Below are positions 53,483-62,075 of a DNA stretch of 64,000 bases, one piece after another. Within the stretch, counting starts at the first letter, position 1, and each line of letters starts with the position of its first letter. A model generated the notes under the pieces. That model saw only the letters and a program-made list of their open reading frames with translations, was not told the DNA's origin and made no database searches. Source of the stretch: Micromonospora sp. KC213 (GTDB lineage Bacteria > Actinomycetota > Actinomycetes > Mycobacteriales > Micromonosporaceae); the NCBI RefSeq assembly GCF_004348325.1, contig NZ_SMKF01000001.1, positions 1-64,000 on the forward strand, given 5' to 3'. Made by a program: the position numbers and the translations under genes.

Positions 53483-54604
53483 TTGAGTAGTTCACCGAAG
53501 GTCCGGTGCATCCTCGTAGGCATCGGCCGGCGGGCGTTGGAGGATTACGTCCCAGCGCTGGTCGACCTCTCGGAGAACATCGAGTTCGTAGCCGCCTGCG
53601 ACGTCGATCCTATGGCGCAGGGACGGCTCGCCGAGGAGTTGGGCAAGCATGGCCGCGCGTGCCCGCCCTTCTTCACCGACCGGACAGCGGCGCTGGACGC
53701 GTCACACCCCGACCTGGCGGTGGTCGCCACACCGCACCACACCCATTTCGAGGTCACCAAGGATCTGGTCCTACGCGGAATCCCGGTGTTGAAAGAAAAA
53801 CCCTTCGCCATCTCGTTGGCTGAGGCGCACGAACTCGCCCATCTGATCTGGCAGCGCGACGGCCACGTGCGCATCTGCGTGCAGAGACGCTATCATCCGC
53901 TCTATCTCCACGCCAAGCAGGCGTTGGCAGCGCTCGGCCAGATAAGGCACTTCGATGCGTCATACCAACTGAACGCCGACGCCTACCAAGATGGCTGGCG
54001 AGCGAGCCCGGAAACGGCGGGCGGCGGTGCCATCATCGACATGGGTTATCACATCGTCGATCTCCTGCACTGGTTCTTCGGAGTTCCTTCCGTCGTATAC
54101 GCGACCACCGCACCCAAGCTCATTCCGACGGCAGGTTACACAATCGAAGAAACCGTCCTTGCGAACCTGACGTACGACACCGGAACGACAGGGACCTTCC
54201 GCCTCTCGCTGTGCGAGGCCGCCAAGGAGGAGGCCATCCGGGTCTACGGCACCAAGGGCCACATCACGCTGAGGCGAGACCTCTTCGAACGCTTCGACAG
54301 GTCGAACAACCGGGTTGAGCACCTCACCGGTGACCGCGGCTGGGCATCCGCGGCGGATGTCCTAGTCGACACGGTCGCGCGTCTGCAAGACCGAGCCGTG
54401 GTGGCGCAGGAGCTCGCCGCCGCCGTGGACATCACCGCCACCATCGAGTCGCTCTACCACTCGATCGCCCAGCAAGCCCCCGTCAAACCGATGTGCCAGG
54501 AGATGTGCAGTGTCTGCTACAACGCTCGCCTTGGATGGCGGGATTCCGGTTCTCGGCCAGCCGACGGCGTATCCCTGGCCCAAGCTTCGACCGGACTGGT
54601 GTGA
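53483..54604 (+). CDS. Gfo/Idh/MocA-family oxidoreductase
   Basis: A 373-residue NAD(P)-dependent enzyme: Rossmann start VRCILVGIGRRALEDYVPAL, VVATPHHTHFEVTKDLVLRGIPVLKEKPFA (the EKP motif), and GGGAIIDMGYHIVDLLHWFFG with the catalytic Asp/His region. TTG 53483 is chosen for GGGGAGG 5 bases upstream; GTG 53453 is the alternative. It oxidises a ring or sugar hydroxyl, which could prepare a ketone for the aminotransferase that follows. Its last 95 bases overlap the next gene in another frame. This is unusually long, so its C-terminal 30 residues may come from a late frame change. Confidence 0.8.
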   Translation: MSSSPKVRCILVGIGRRALEDYVPALVDLSENIEFVAACDVDPMAQGRLAEELGKHGRACPPFFTDRTAALDASHPDLAVVATPHHTHFEVTKDLVLRGIPVLKEKPFAISLAEAHELAHLIWQRDGHVRICVQRRYHPLYLHAKQALAALGQIRHFDASYQLNADAYQDGWRASPETAGGGAIIDMGYHIVDLLHWFFGVPSVVYATTAPKLIPTAGYTIEETVLANLTYDTGTTGTFRLSLCEAAKEEAIRVYGTKGHITLRRDLFERFDRSNNRVEHLTGDRGWASAADVLVDTVARLQDRAVVAQELAAAVDITATIESLYHSIAQQAPVKPMCQEMCSVCYNARLGWRDSGSRPADGVSLAQASTGLV

Positions 54605-55820
54605 GGCTGTCAGCCAGCAGTTGGCCAGCGGTCGACTGTCGATCTACGACCGATCCGGCGTGGTCGCCGAGTTCGAGGATGCCTGGTCGGAGGGGCACTC
54701 GCTGCCGTACTCCCTGGTGACGAACTCCGGCACCGCCGCGCTGCACTCCGCGTTCTACGGCATCGGGCTGGGCCCGGGCGACGAGGTGCTGTGTCCGACG
54801 TATACGTTCTTCGCCACCGCCGCCTCCCTGTTCCAGCTCGGCGCCCTCCCCGTGCTCGTGGACTGCCGGCCCGACGGAGCCTTCGACACCAACCACGCGG
54901 CCGCGCTGGTCACCGAGCGGACCAAGGCGGTCGTCGTCACCCACATGTGGGGTCTGCCGTGCGAGATGGACGACGTCGTGTCGTTCGCGTCCCGGCACGG
55001 CCTCGACCTGATCGAGGACTGCTCGCACGCGCACGGTGCCACCTACGCCGGTCGTCGGGTCGGCACCTTCGGCGCGGCGGGGGCGTGGAGCCTGCAAACC
55101 CAGAAGCTCATCGCGGCAGGTGAGGGCGGCGTGCTCGCCACCGACCGGCGGGATGTGTACGACCGGGCGCAACTACTCGGCCACTTCAACAAGCGTGCCA
55201 TGAAGGAGATGGACCCCGAGGGGCCGCTGTACCCGTACGCGGTCACCGGCCACGGCCTGAAGTACCGCGCGCACCCACTCGGCATCGCTTTCGCCCTGCC
55301 GCAGGTAGCGGAGCTGACGGACTGGATCGACGCCAAGCAACGCTACGCGCGGCGGCTGGCCGAACTGTTCCACCGCATCGACGGTGTCACCGCGGTCACT
55401 CTGTCTCGCGACGGCCGGGTGTCGGCGCACTACGCGCTGCTGTTCGAGGTGGATCCGAAGGTCCTGCCGGGCGGGCGGGACTGGCTGGTGGCCGCCTGTA
55501 ACGCCGAGGGCCTCGAGGACATGGACGTGCCGAAGGCCACCTCGCCGCTGCACACCCTGCACCTGTTCCAGGCACCGACCTCGCCCGTGACGTCCTACGA
55601 CCGGCCGTGTGTGCGGGCCGCGTACCCGGTCGCGGAGCACCTGGCCGCCCACACGTTCAAGATCTCGGTGCCCTGCGCGCCGCGGACCTTCGAGGACGAG
55701 GACGACCGATACGTGGAGGCGGTCGGTAAGGTCACCGACAAGATCGCCGGATACCTCGCGGAACGCCGAGCCCAGCAGGCCAGCGCAAGGCTGGCGCCGG
55801 TCGGACGGGGTGTCGAGTGA
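54510..55820 (+). CDS. DegT/DnrJ/EryC1/StrS aminotransferase, second copy
   Basis: A 436-residue sugar/cyclitol aminotransferase: LALDGGIPVLGQPTAYPWPKL, TNSGTAALHSAFYGIGLGPGDEV, IEDCSHAHGATYAG, and the PLP Lys K199 in WSLQTQKLIAAGEGG. It differs clearly from the copy at 27028 (ATGEGG-type versus LTSGEGG loop), so it likely acts on another ketone, presumably the product of the oxidoreductase before it. GTG 54510 has GGAG 8 bases upstream. It is translationally coupled to the NRPS gene (GTGA overlap). Confidence 0.85.
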   Translation: MSATTLALDGGIPVLGQPTAYPWPKLRPDWCEAVSQQLASGRLSIYDRSGVVAEFEDAWSEGHSLPYSLVTNSGTAALHSAFYGIGLGPGDEVLCPTYTFFATAASLFQLGALPVLVDCRPDGAFDTNHAAALVTERTKAVVVTHMWGLPCEMDDVVSFASRHGLDLIEDCSHAHGATYAGRRVGTFGAAGAWSLQTQKLIAAGEGGVLATDRRDVYDRAQLLGHFNKRAMKEMDPEGPLYPYAVTGHGLKYRAHPLGIAFALPQVAELTDWIDAKQRYARRLAELFHRIDGVTAVTLSRDGRVSAHYALLFEVDPKVLPGGRDWLVAACNAEGLEDMDVPKATSPLHTLHLFQAPTSPVTSYDRPCVRAAYPVAEHLAAHTFKISVPCAPRTFEDEDDRYVEAVGKVTDKIAGYLAERRAQQASARLAPVGRGVE

Positions 55821-57745
55821 TCGGCACGTCGACGCACGTCGGTTCCGGACAAAACACGGAGGCCCGCGGCATTGGTCCCGCGTTGCCGGACGCCGCCGCA
55901 CCCGTCCACCGGCAGGTGTGGGCCGTTGCGGATCGAGAACCGGCCTCGGTTGCCGTGCAGGACGGCGACGGAGAACTCACCTACGGTGATCTTCGGCCCG
56001 GTGCCCACCGGCTGGCCGCCCAGCTGACCACCCTCGGATGCCATCCCGGCGGACGGGTGGCGGTCGTCTGCGAACCCTCCATCGCCATGGTCGTGGCGTT
56101 GCTCGGGGTCCTGGAGGCCGACGCCGCATACGTTCCGGTCGACCTGTCGCTTCCCCACACGCGTATCCAGGCGATCCTGTCAGACGCAAGCGTGTCCGCC
56201 GTGGTCGCCGACGGCCGCGGGCGGGAGGTGCTTGGCAGCGCGTTGCCGTGGCATGCCGCGACCGAGGACCTCGCCGTCGCCACACTGCACGCCGAAGACG
56301 CACCGGCGACAGCCGCGACGGGCGACGCAGCGTATGTCATCTACACCTCGGGAACCACCGGTGAGCCCAAGGGGGTCGTGGTCGGCCACGCCCAACTAAC
56401 CGCGTCCACCACAGCTCGCGAGCTGATCTATCCCGGCACGTCGACGTTCCTGCTGGTCTCCCCGCTGGCTTTCGACTCGTCGGTCGCCGGTATCTGGGGG
56501 ACGCTGACGACGGGTGGCCGCCTCATCGTCGCGTCGGCCGAGCAGACGCGCGACGTCGAGCAACTGGTGGGCCTGATCGCCCAGCACGGCGTCACCCGAA
56601 CGCTGTGCATCCCTTCGCTCTACGGACAGATCCTGGACCTTGTCGAGAGTGACCCGGCCGGCCCGCTGTCGACCCTGGACACCGTCATCGTGGCCGGTGA
56701 GCCACTACCAGAGCGGGTTCTGCGGCGCCATTTCGCCATCCACCGCGCCGGTGTGGCGCTCGTCAACGAGTACGGCCCCACCGAGGCAACCGTCTTCGCG
56801 ACCTACCGGCGGTACCTCTCGCCGGGCCCGGTCACGATCGGCCACCCCATTCCGGGCGCCCGCCTCTATGTACTCGACGAACAGGGACGACCCGCCGAAC
56901 CCGGTGTAGAGGGCGAGTTGTACATCGGCGGGGCGGGCGTCGCGGACGGTTACCTGGGCCGGCCGGACGCCACGGCACGGGCCTTCCTGCCCGACCCGTT
57001 CGCACCACAGGCCGGCGCCCGAATGTTTCGCACCGGCGACATGGTCCGCTGGACCGCGGACGGCGAGCTGTGCTTCCTCGGCCGCCGCGACCACCAGGTG
57101 AAGATCCGCGGCCACCGGGTAGAACTGGGTGCTGTCGAGGCCGAGCTGCGCCGTGTGCCGCGCGTCAAGGACGCTGTCGTGCTGCCCAATCCCGCGGCCA
57201 CACAGTTGACGGCATTCGTGACCACCGCGGAGCCGACCTCGAAGACCGCGCTACGGCAGCATCTCGCCGAGCGTCTCCCGCCCGTCATGGTGCCGGCCAC
57301 CTTCCACACGGTGCCCCAGTTCCCGCTCACCCCCAACGGCAAGGTGGACCGCGACCGGCTCGCGGAGACGCTCCGGTCCGCCGGTGCGGGGCCAGCCGAC
57401 GACCACCTGGCCCAGGTCGGCCCCACGGCGATGGACGGAACGGTCGCGCGGGTGAGCGCGGCCTGGGCGCAGGTGTTGAGAATCGACAACGTTCCCGCGG
57501 ATGTGAATTTCTTCGACCTTGGCGGACACTCGCTGGCGATGTTCCAGCTACAAGATGCGCTGGAACACCACACGGGCACACGCCCATCCATCGTGGCCTT
57601 GTTTCGCCACACCACCGTCGCCGAGCAGGCCTCCTACATCGACGGGGGCCCTCCGGGCCCGGCCGGCACCGCGACCACGCAGGAGCGCGCCCGGGCCGCA
57701 CGAACCGCGCGGATACAGCGGGCCAAAGGAGGCCGCAGCGGATGA
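55817..57745 (+). CDS. Stand-alone NRPS adenylation-carrier protein (A-PCP)
   Basis: A 642-residue protein. The A domain has YTSGTTGEPKGV (176-187), FDSSVAGIW (219-227), NEYGPTEATV (317-326), GELYIGGAGVADGYLG, FRTGDMVRW, and catalytic K509 in PNGKVDRDRL. A peptidyl carrier follows with the phosphopantetheine Ser in FFDLGGHSLAMFQ (S572). There is no condensation or thioesterase domain. By eye the pocket residues read D-S-A-C-I-A-E-V-F; I know no match, so the amino acid is open. It loads one amino acid for hand-over to a tailoring enzyme or transferase. It is followed by a type II thioesterase (ATGA overlap). Confidence 0.88.
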   Translation: MIGTSTHVGSGQNTEARGIGPALPDAAAPVHRQVWAVADREPASVAVQDGDGELTYGDLRPGAHRLAAQLTTLGCHPGGRVAVVCEPSIAMVVALLGVLEADAAYVPVDLSLPHTRIQAILSDASVSAVVADGRGREVLGSALPWHAATEDLAVATLHAEDAPATAATGDAAYVIYTSGTTGEPKGVVVGHAQLTASTTARELIYPGTSTFLLVSPLAFDSSVAGIWGTLTTGGRLIVASAEQTRDVEQLVGLIAQHGVTRTLCIPSLYGQILDLVESDPAGPLSTLDTVIVAGEPLPERVLRRHFAIHRAGVALVNEYGPTEATVFATYRRYLSPGPVTIGHPIPGARLYVLDEQGRPAEPGVEGELYIGGAGVADGYLGRPDATARAFLPDPFAPQAGARMFRTGDMVRWTADGELCFLGRRDHQVKIRGHRVELGAVEAELRRVPRVKDAVVLPNPAATQLTAFVTTAEPTSKTALRQHLAERLPPVMVPATFHTVPQFPLTPNGKVDRDRLAETLRSAGAGPADDHLAQVGPTAMDGTVARVSAAWAQVLRIDNVPADVNFFDLGGHSLAMFQLQDALEHHTGTRPSIVALFRHTTVAEQASYIDGGPPGPAGTATTQERARAARTARIQRAKGGRSG

Positions 57746-58524
57746 ATGATCCGGAGATCTGGTTCCAACGATGGGCGTCGGGCCTGACGCCGACCTACCG
57801 CCTCGTGTGCTTCCCACATGCGGGTGGGTCGGCGACTTTCTATCGCGGCTGGGCCGCGCATCTGCCAGGCGCCGAGGTGCTCGCGGTCCGCTATCCGGGA
57901 CGGGCCGAACGAATCGAGGAGCCGCCGCCGGCTGACCTGAAGCGGCTGGCACGCGACATCGCGGAGGCGCTCGCACCGTGGACGGACCTGCCCATCGCGC
58001 TGTTCGGCCACAGCATGGGTGCCGCGGTGGCCCTGGAGACGGCACGCGCCCTCGAAGCCGCGGGAACCAGGATCCGGCACTTGTTCGCATCCGGTTCGCG
58101 CGACGCACCGCTGCCGGATCCAGCCGATCCGGCGGACAGCGCAGACACCGACGAGCGCGCGACCATCGAGCAACTCGCCAGCATCGGTGGCACCAGCCGC
58201 GAGATGCTGGAGGATCCCATGTTTCGCGAACTGGTGCTGCCCTACGTCATCGCCGACAGCCGGATGTTCCACGCCTACCGGATGTCCACCGACCCGATCC
58301 TGCACTCTCCGGTGACGGTGCTGACCGGTGACCGGGACGACCATGCGGACCTGCGACCGTGGGGCACCCTGACGGTGGCGCCGGTGGCGCGTCACATGGT
58401 CCCCGGCGACCACTTCTACCTCGTCGACGAGCCGCCGTACGACGTGCTGAACGCGGTACGGCCGGCGCTCGTCGACAGGCAACCCTTCGGATCCGACTCC
58501 CCTGAAAGCCGGTACGCATCGTGA
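57742..58524 (+). CDS. Type II thioesterase
   Basis: A 260-residue alpha/beta hydrolase of the GrsT/TEII type: RLVCFPHAGGSATFYRGWA, YPGRAERIEEPP, nucleophile Ser in ALFGHSMGAAVALETA, and final His in HMVPGDHFYLVDEP. Type II thioesterases clear wrongly loaded carrier proteins, or release the bound aminoacyl group. The latter is possible here because the carrier protein has no releasing domain of its own. Confidence 0.88.
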   Translation: MNDPEIWFQRWASGLTPTYRLVCFPHAGGSATFYRGWAAHLPGAEVLAVRYPGRAERIEEPPPADLKRLARDIAEALAPWTDLPIALFGHSMGAAVALETARALEAAGTRIRHLFASGSRDAPLPDPADPADSADTDERATIEQLASIGGTSREMLEDPMFRELVLPYVIADSRMFHAYRMSTDPILHSPVTVLTGDRDDHADLRPWGTLTVAPVARHMVPGDHFYLVDEPPYDVLNAVRPALVDRQPFGSDSPESRYAS

Positions 58525-59801
58525 GCGCTACGACGAAGCGGCAGCGCGACCGTCGCCACCTGTGGCACATCTGGTCGCCGCTAGCCGCCGATCTCACCCG
58601 CACCATGCTGGTCAAGGGCACCGGCGCATATGTCACGGATGTCGACGGCCACGAGTTCCTCGACGCATCCTCACTGAATCTCACCTGCGGATACGCGGCG
58701 CCCGACATCACGCGCGCGATCAGCGCGCAGGCATCCCGCCTGCACGGCTACGACCTGTCCGTGGCGACGCACGATCTCGCCGGCGCCGTGGCCGAGGGCG
58801 TGGCGAAGCTGATGCCCACCGCGCTGTCGCGGACCCTGCTGACCAACAGCGGCACGGAGGCGTGCGAGGCGGCGCTGCTCATCGCCGCCATGTACGCGCA
58901 GAACGTGGGCCAGCCACGGACGCGGGTGATCACGTTCTCGGCTGGCTACCACGGCTCCACCGTTATCTCCAGGAGTCTGTCGGGCCTACCGCACCTCGCG
59001 CACCCGTTCAACAGCCCTCTGCCGGTCAGCCGGGTCGACCTACCGCTCGCGCCCCGGCACATGCGAGTTCCGGAGGCGTTGGAGCCGCTGCTGTCCGCTT
59101 TCCGGGCCGCGCTGGCGGACGACCCGGATCTGCCACCACTCGCGGTGCTAGTCGAGCCGCTGCTCAACGTCGGCGGCGGAGTGGTACTGCCCGCCACGTT
59201 CCTCACCGAGTTGCGGCGTCTGTGCGACGACCACGGCGCCTTGCTCATCCTCGACGAGGTATCCACCGGGTACGGCCGTACCGGGCGCATGTTCGGCTTC
59301 GAGCACGACAGCGTGCTACCTGACATCGTCGTGTCCAGCAAAGGGCTCGCCGCCGGTTACGCGCCCATCGCCGCGGTCAGCGTGCGGGAATCGATCTACG
59401 CGACCTTCGATCGTGATCCGTTCATGGGTGGGCTGCGCTTCGGACAGACCACGTCGGGCCACGCGATCGCCTGTGCCGCGGCACTCGCCACCCTCGAGCT
59501 CATCGAGCGGGAAAAACTCGTCGAGCGCGCCGCGCATCTCGGTGAGAGCCTCCTGGCGTCAGTCCGTGGGCTGGTCGGCACCGGACGCGTCACCGACGTA
59601 CGGGGACTGGGACTTTTCGTGTCGCTGGAGTTCGAGGACCAGAACGCGGCGACGAACGCCGTCACCGCCGCCGCGGAGCACGGTTTGCTGCTGCGTCGCC
59701 AGGGTGCGGTGGTCATGGCCGTCCCGCCGCTCACACTGCAGGACGCGGACGCAACGGCGCTTCTCGAACGCCTGCGGCGTGCGGTGGAGCAGGCCGCATG
59801 A
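58521..59801 (+). CDS. Class III PLP aminotransferase
   Basis: A 426-residue omega-aminotransferase family enzyme: HLWHIWSPLAADLTRTMLVKGTGAYVTDVDG, NSGTEACEAALLIA, LLILDEVSTGYGRTGRMFGFEH, and the PLP Lys in VVSSKGLAAGYAPIAAVSV. Members act on omega-amino acids, diamines or 2,4-diaminobutyrate. It could make a non-proteinogenic amino acid for the A-PCP protein or aminate an aldehyde on the sugar. Starts GTG, overlapping the previous stop. Confidence 0.88.
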   Translation: MSATTKRQRDRRHLWHIWSPLAADLTRTMLVKGTGAYVTDVDGHEFLDASSLNLTCGYAAPDITRAISAQASRLHGYDLSVATHDLAGAVAEGVAKLMPTALSRTLLTNSGTEACEAALLIAAMYAQNVGQPRTRVITFSAGYHGSTVISRSLSGLPHLAHPFNSPLPVSRVDLPLAPRHMRVPEALEPLLSAFRAALADDPDLPPLAVLVEPLLNVGGGVVLPATFLTELRRLCDDHGALLILDEVSTGYGRTGRMFGFEHDSVLPDIVVSSKGLAAGYAPIAAVSVRESIYATFDRDPFMGGLRFGQTTSGHAIACAAALATLELIEREKLVERAAHLGESLLASVRGLVGTGRVTDVRGLGLFVSLEFEDQNAATNAVTAAAEHGLLLRRQGAVVMAVPPLTLQDADATALLERLRRAVEQAA

Positions 59802-61153
59802 GCCCGACACCGGCCACCGATCGGGCGGCGGATCCGACGGCGGCCCGGTCGTCTGCGCGGGTCCTGGAGGCGATCAACCGCAAGCGCAGGGGCGCCTCCC
59901 TGACCGACGAGGAAATCGAGGGCGTCGTCACCGACTACGTCGCCGGACGCATCCCCAGCTACCAGATGTCCGCCTGGCTGGCCACCGTCGCCTGCCGCAG
60001 CATGGCCACATCCGAGCTGACCGCCCTGACCCGCGCCTACATCCGCGACGGCCGGCGGCTGGATCTCACCGGTATCGGCGCACCCGTCGTGGACAAGCAC
60101 AGCACCGGCGGCGTCGGCGACACCACCACCCTCATCGTGGTTCCGGTCGTGGCCGCCTGCGGCGTGCCGGTGGCGAAGATGACCGGACGGGCGCTCGGCT
60201 TCGCCGGCGGCACGCTGGACAAGCTCAGTTCGATACCGGGCCTACGCCTGCATCTCGATACCGACGAACTGGTGCCGATGATTCGCAAGGTGGGCATGGT
60301 CATCACCGGGCAGAGCGCCGACCTCACCCCGGGAGACGGTGCGACGTACGCCCTGCGGGATGTCACCGGCACTGTCGAGAGCATTCCGTTGATCGCCGCC
60401 AGCATCATCAGCAAGAAGATCGCCGTCCGCGCGGACGGCCTCGTGCTGGACATCAAGACCGGTGCCGGCGCGCTGATTCCCGACCGGCCCGACGCAGTGC
60501 TGCTCACCCAGACGATGATGGCTCTCGCCGCATCCTTCGGGTTGCCCAGCCGTGCGGTGCTCAGCGACATGAGCCAGCCCCTGGGTCCCGCCGTCGGCAA
60601 CGCGCTGGAGATCAGGCAGGCGCTCGATGTCCTCGGTGGCCGGCGCAGCCCCGGCCTCTGGGATTTGTGCGCGGCAATCAGCCGGCTCATGCTCCAGAGC
60701 GTCGACCCCGGGCTGTCCGACGCGGCCGCTGACGCGATGGTCGAACGCGTGGTGGACGACGGCTCTGCCCGGGAGATGTTCGTACGGTGGGCCGTGGCGC
60801 AGGGTGCCGACGCCACGGTACTCGCCGACCCGGCCCGGCTCCCGACAGCTCGCCGTCGACATCTGGTCACCGCGACCGAGTCCGGTGTCGTCCTCGGAAT
60901 CGAACCGCGGGCGGTCGGGCGCGCCACGTTGCTCGTCGGGGCCGGACGGCTCACGCACGACGCTTCGCTGGACTACGGCGCGGGCGTGGTACTGCACCAC
61001 CGGGTCGGTGACCGCGTCGGCCGTGGCGACGTGCTCGCGGAACTGCACTACGACAGCGGTGACGCCGACGGCGCGCGGGCCCTTCTGGCGGAGGCGTTCG
61101 TCGTCGGGGACGGTGACTGCGCCGTACCGCCCGCGGTGCATCAGATCTTCTGA
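59798..61153 (+). CDS. Thymidine/pyrimidine-nucleoside phosphorylase-like enzyme
   Basis: A 451-residue protein with the fold and motifs of DeoA/Pdp: INRKRRGASLTDEEIEGVVTDYVAG, DKHSTGGVGDTTTLIVVPVVAACG, MTGRALGFAGGTLDKLSSI, DIKTGAGALI. The nucleoside-phosphorylase signature begins with SGR in canonical enzymes but reads TGR here. It would normally release pentose 1-phosphate from a nucleoside. Inside this operon (overlaps the aminotransferase stop by 4 bases) it may supply ribose 1-phosphate or process a nucleoside-like intermediate. A purely housekeeping copy is unlikely from its position. Confidence 0.8.
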   Translation: MSPTPATDRAADPTAARSSARVLEAINRKRRGASLTDEEIEGVVTDYVAGRIPSYQMSAWLATVACRSMATSELTALTRAYIRDGRRLDLTGIGAPVVDKHSTGGVGDTTTLIVVPVVAACGVPVAKMTGRALGFAGGTLDKLSSIPGLRLHLDTDELVPMIRKVGMVITGQSADLTPGDGATYALRDVTGTVESIPLIAASIISKKIAVRADGLVLDIKTGAGALIPDRPDAVLLTQTMMALAASFGLPSRAVLSDMSQPLGPAVGNALEIRQALDVLGGRRSPGLWDLCAAISRLMLQSVDPGLSDAAADAMVERVVDDGSAREMFVRWAVAQGADATVLADPARLPTARRRHLVTATESGVVLGIEPRAVGRATLLVGAGRLTHDASLDYGAGVVLHHRVGDRVGRGDVLAELHYDSGDADGARALLAEAFVVGDGDCAVPPAVHQIF

Positions 61154-61169
61154 GCGGAAGGGACTTGGT

Positions 61170-62075
61170 ATGCCGACACTGACCCCGCTGGAGAGGCTAC
61201 GCACCGGAACGGCCGCGCGGCCGATCACGTTCGACTCCATCCCGCCGGCCCCGGTACCGGCCAACCCGGACCGGATCTCGCCAGACACGGTCGCGGAGAT
61301 CGTCCGGCGATACCGTCGCCACGGCTTCGCGGTCGCCCAGTTCGCACCGGGGCCGTGGACGGAGCAAACCGTTGAGCGACTGGCGGTGGCGCTCGATCTG
61401 GGTGAGCCGTTCGTCCCACCGCTGTACAGCAGGGGCGGGTACTCCTCACCCCCGGTGTCCCGGATAGGTGCGCCCGCAGTCGACGACACCTCAGGCACGC
61501 TTCATCCGCACTTCGAAACGACCGTCGGGCAGGAGCTGCACTGCGATGGAACCCTCCAGGACATCGGCGAGGTGAAGTCGGTGATCCTGCTGTGCCAGTC
61601 GCAGGGGCTTGACGGCGGCACAACGACCCTCTTCAATGCCCATGGCGCGTTCACCAAGCTCCTCGACGTCGATCCCGAGGCGGCTCGGGCGCTGACAGCG
61701 CATGGAGTCCTCGTCCGCCAGGCCACGTTCAACGGATCCTCGGAAATCAAGGAGACTCCGGTGTTCGCGGTGGACGGCGAACAGTTGATCTGCCGGTACT
61801 GCGTCGATGCAACCGACCGCTGGGCGGTGCCGAAGGGTAGCGACGCCGCCGCCATCGCGCGCGGTGCCGAGTTCCTGCACCAGGCGCGACAGGTCGGCAG
61901 CACGTTCATCCGGCGCTTCGACCTCGCGGCCGGCCAGGCCCTCGTCATGGACAACACCCGGATCTCGCACGGACGCGACGCCTATCGCGACGGGCCCGGT
62001 CGACGCCGATGTCTCCTGCGCAGCCTTCACCTGCGTCATCCCCGCGTGGACCGTTCCGGCGATGACGGTCGGTAG
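61170..62075 (+). CDS. TauD-like Fe(II)/2-oxoglutarate-dependent oxygenase
   Basis: A 301-residue oxygenase of the TauD/clavaminate-synthase-like fold: iron ligands in ELHCDGTLQDIGEV (HxD) and MDNTRISHGRDAY (distal His), then RRRCLLRSLHLRH with the Arg for 2-oxoglutarate. It hydroxylates or desaturates an unactivated carbon, often of an amino acid bound to or released from a carrier. GGAAGGGA precedes the ATG at 61170. Fits modification of the amino acid loaded by the A-PCP protein. Confidence 0.85.
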   Translation: MPTLTPLERLRTGTAARPITFDSIPPAPVPANPDRISPDTVAEIVRRYRRHGFAVAQFAPGPWTEQTVERLAVALDLGEPFVPPLYSRGGYSSPPVSRIGAPAVDDTSGTLHPHFETTVGQELHCDGTLQDIGEVKSVILLCQSQGLDGGTTTLFNAHGAFTKLLDVDPEAARALTAHGVLVRQATFNGSSEIKETPVFAVDGEQLICRYCVDATDRWAVPKGSDAAAIARGAEFLHQARQVGSTFIRRFDLAAGQALVMDNTRISHGRDAYRDGPGRRRCLLRSLHLRHPRVDRSGDDGR

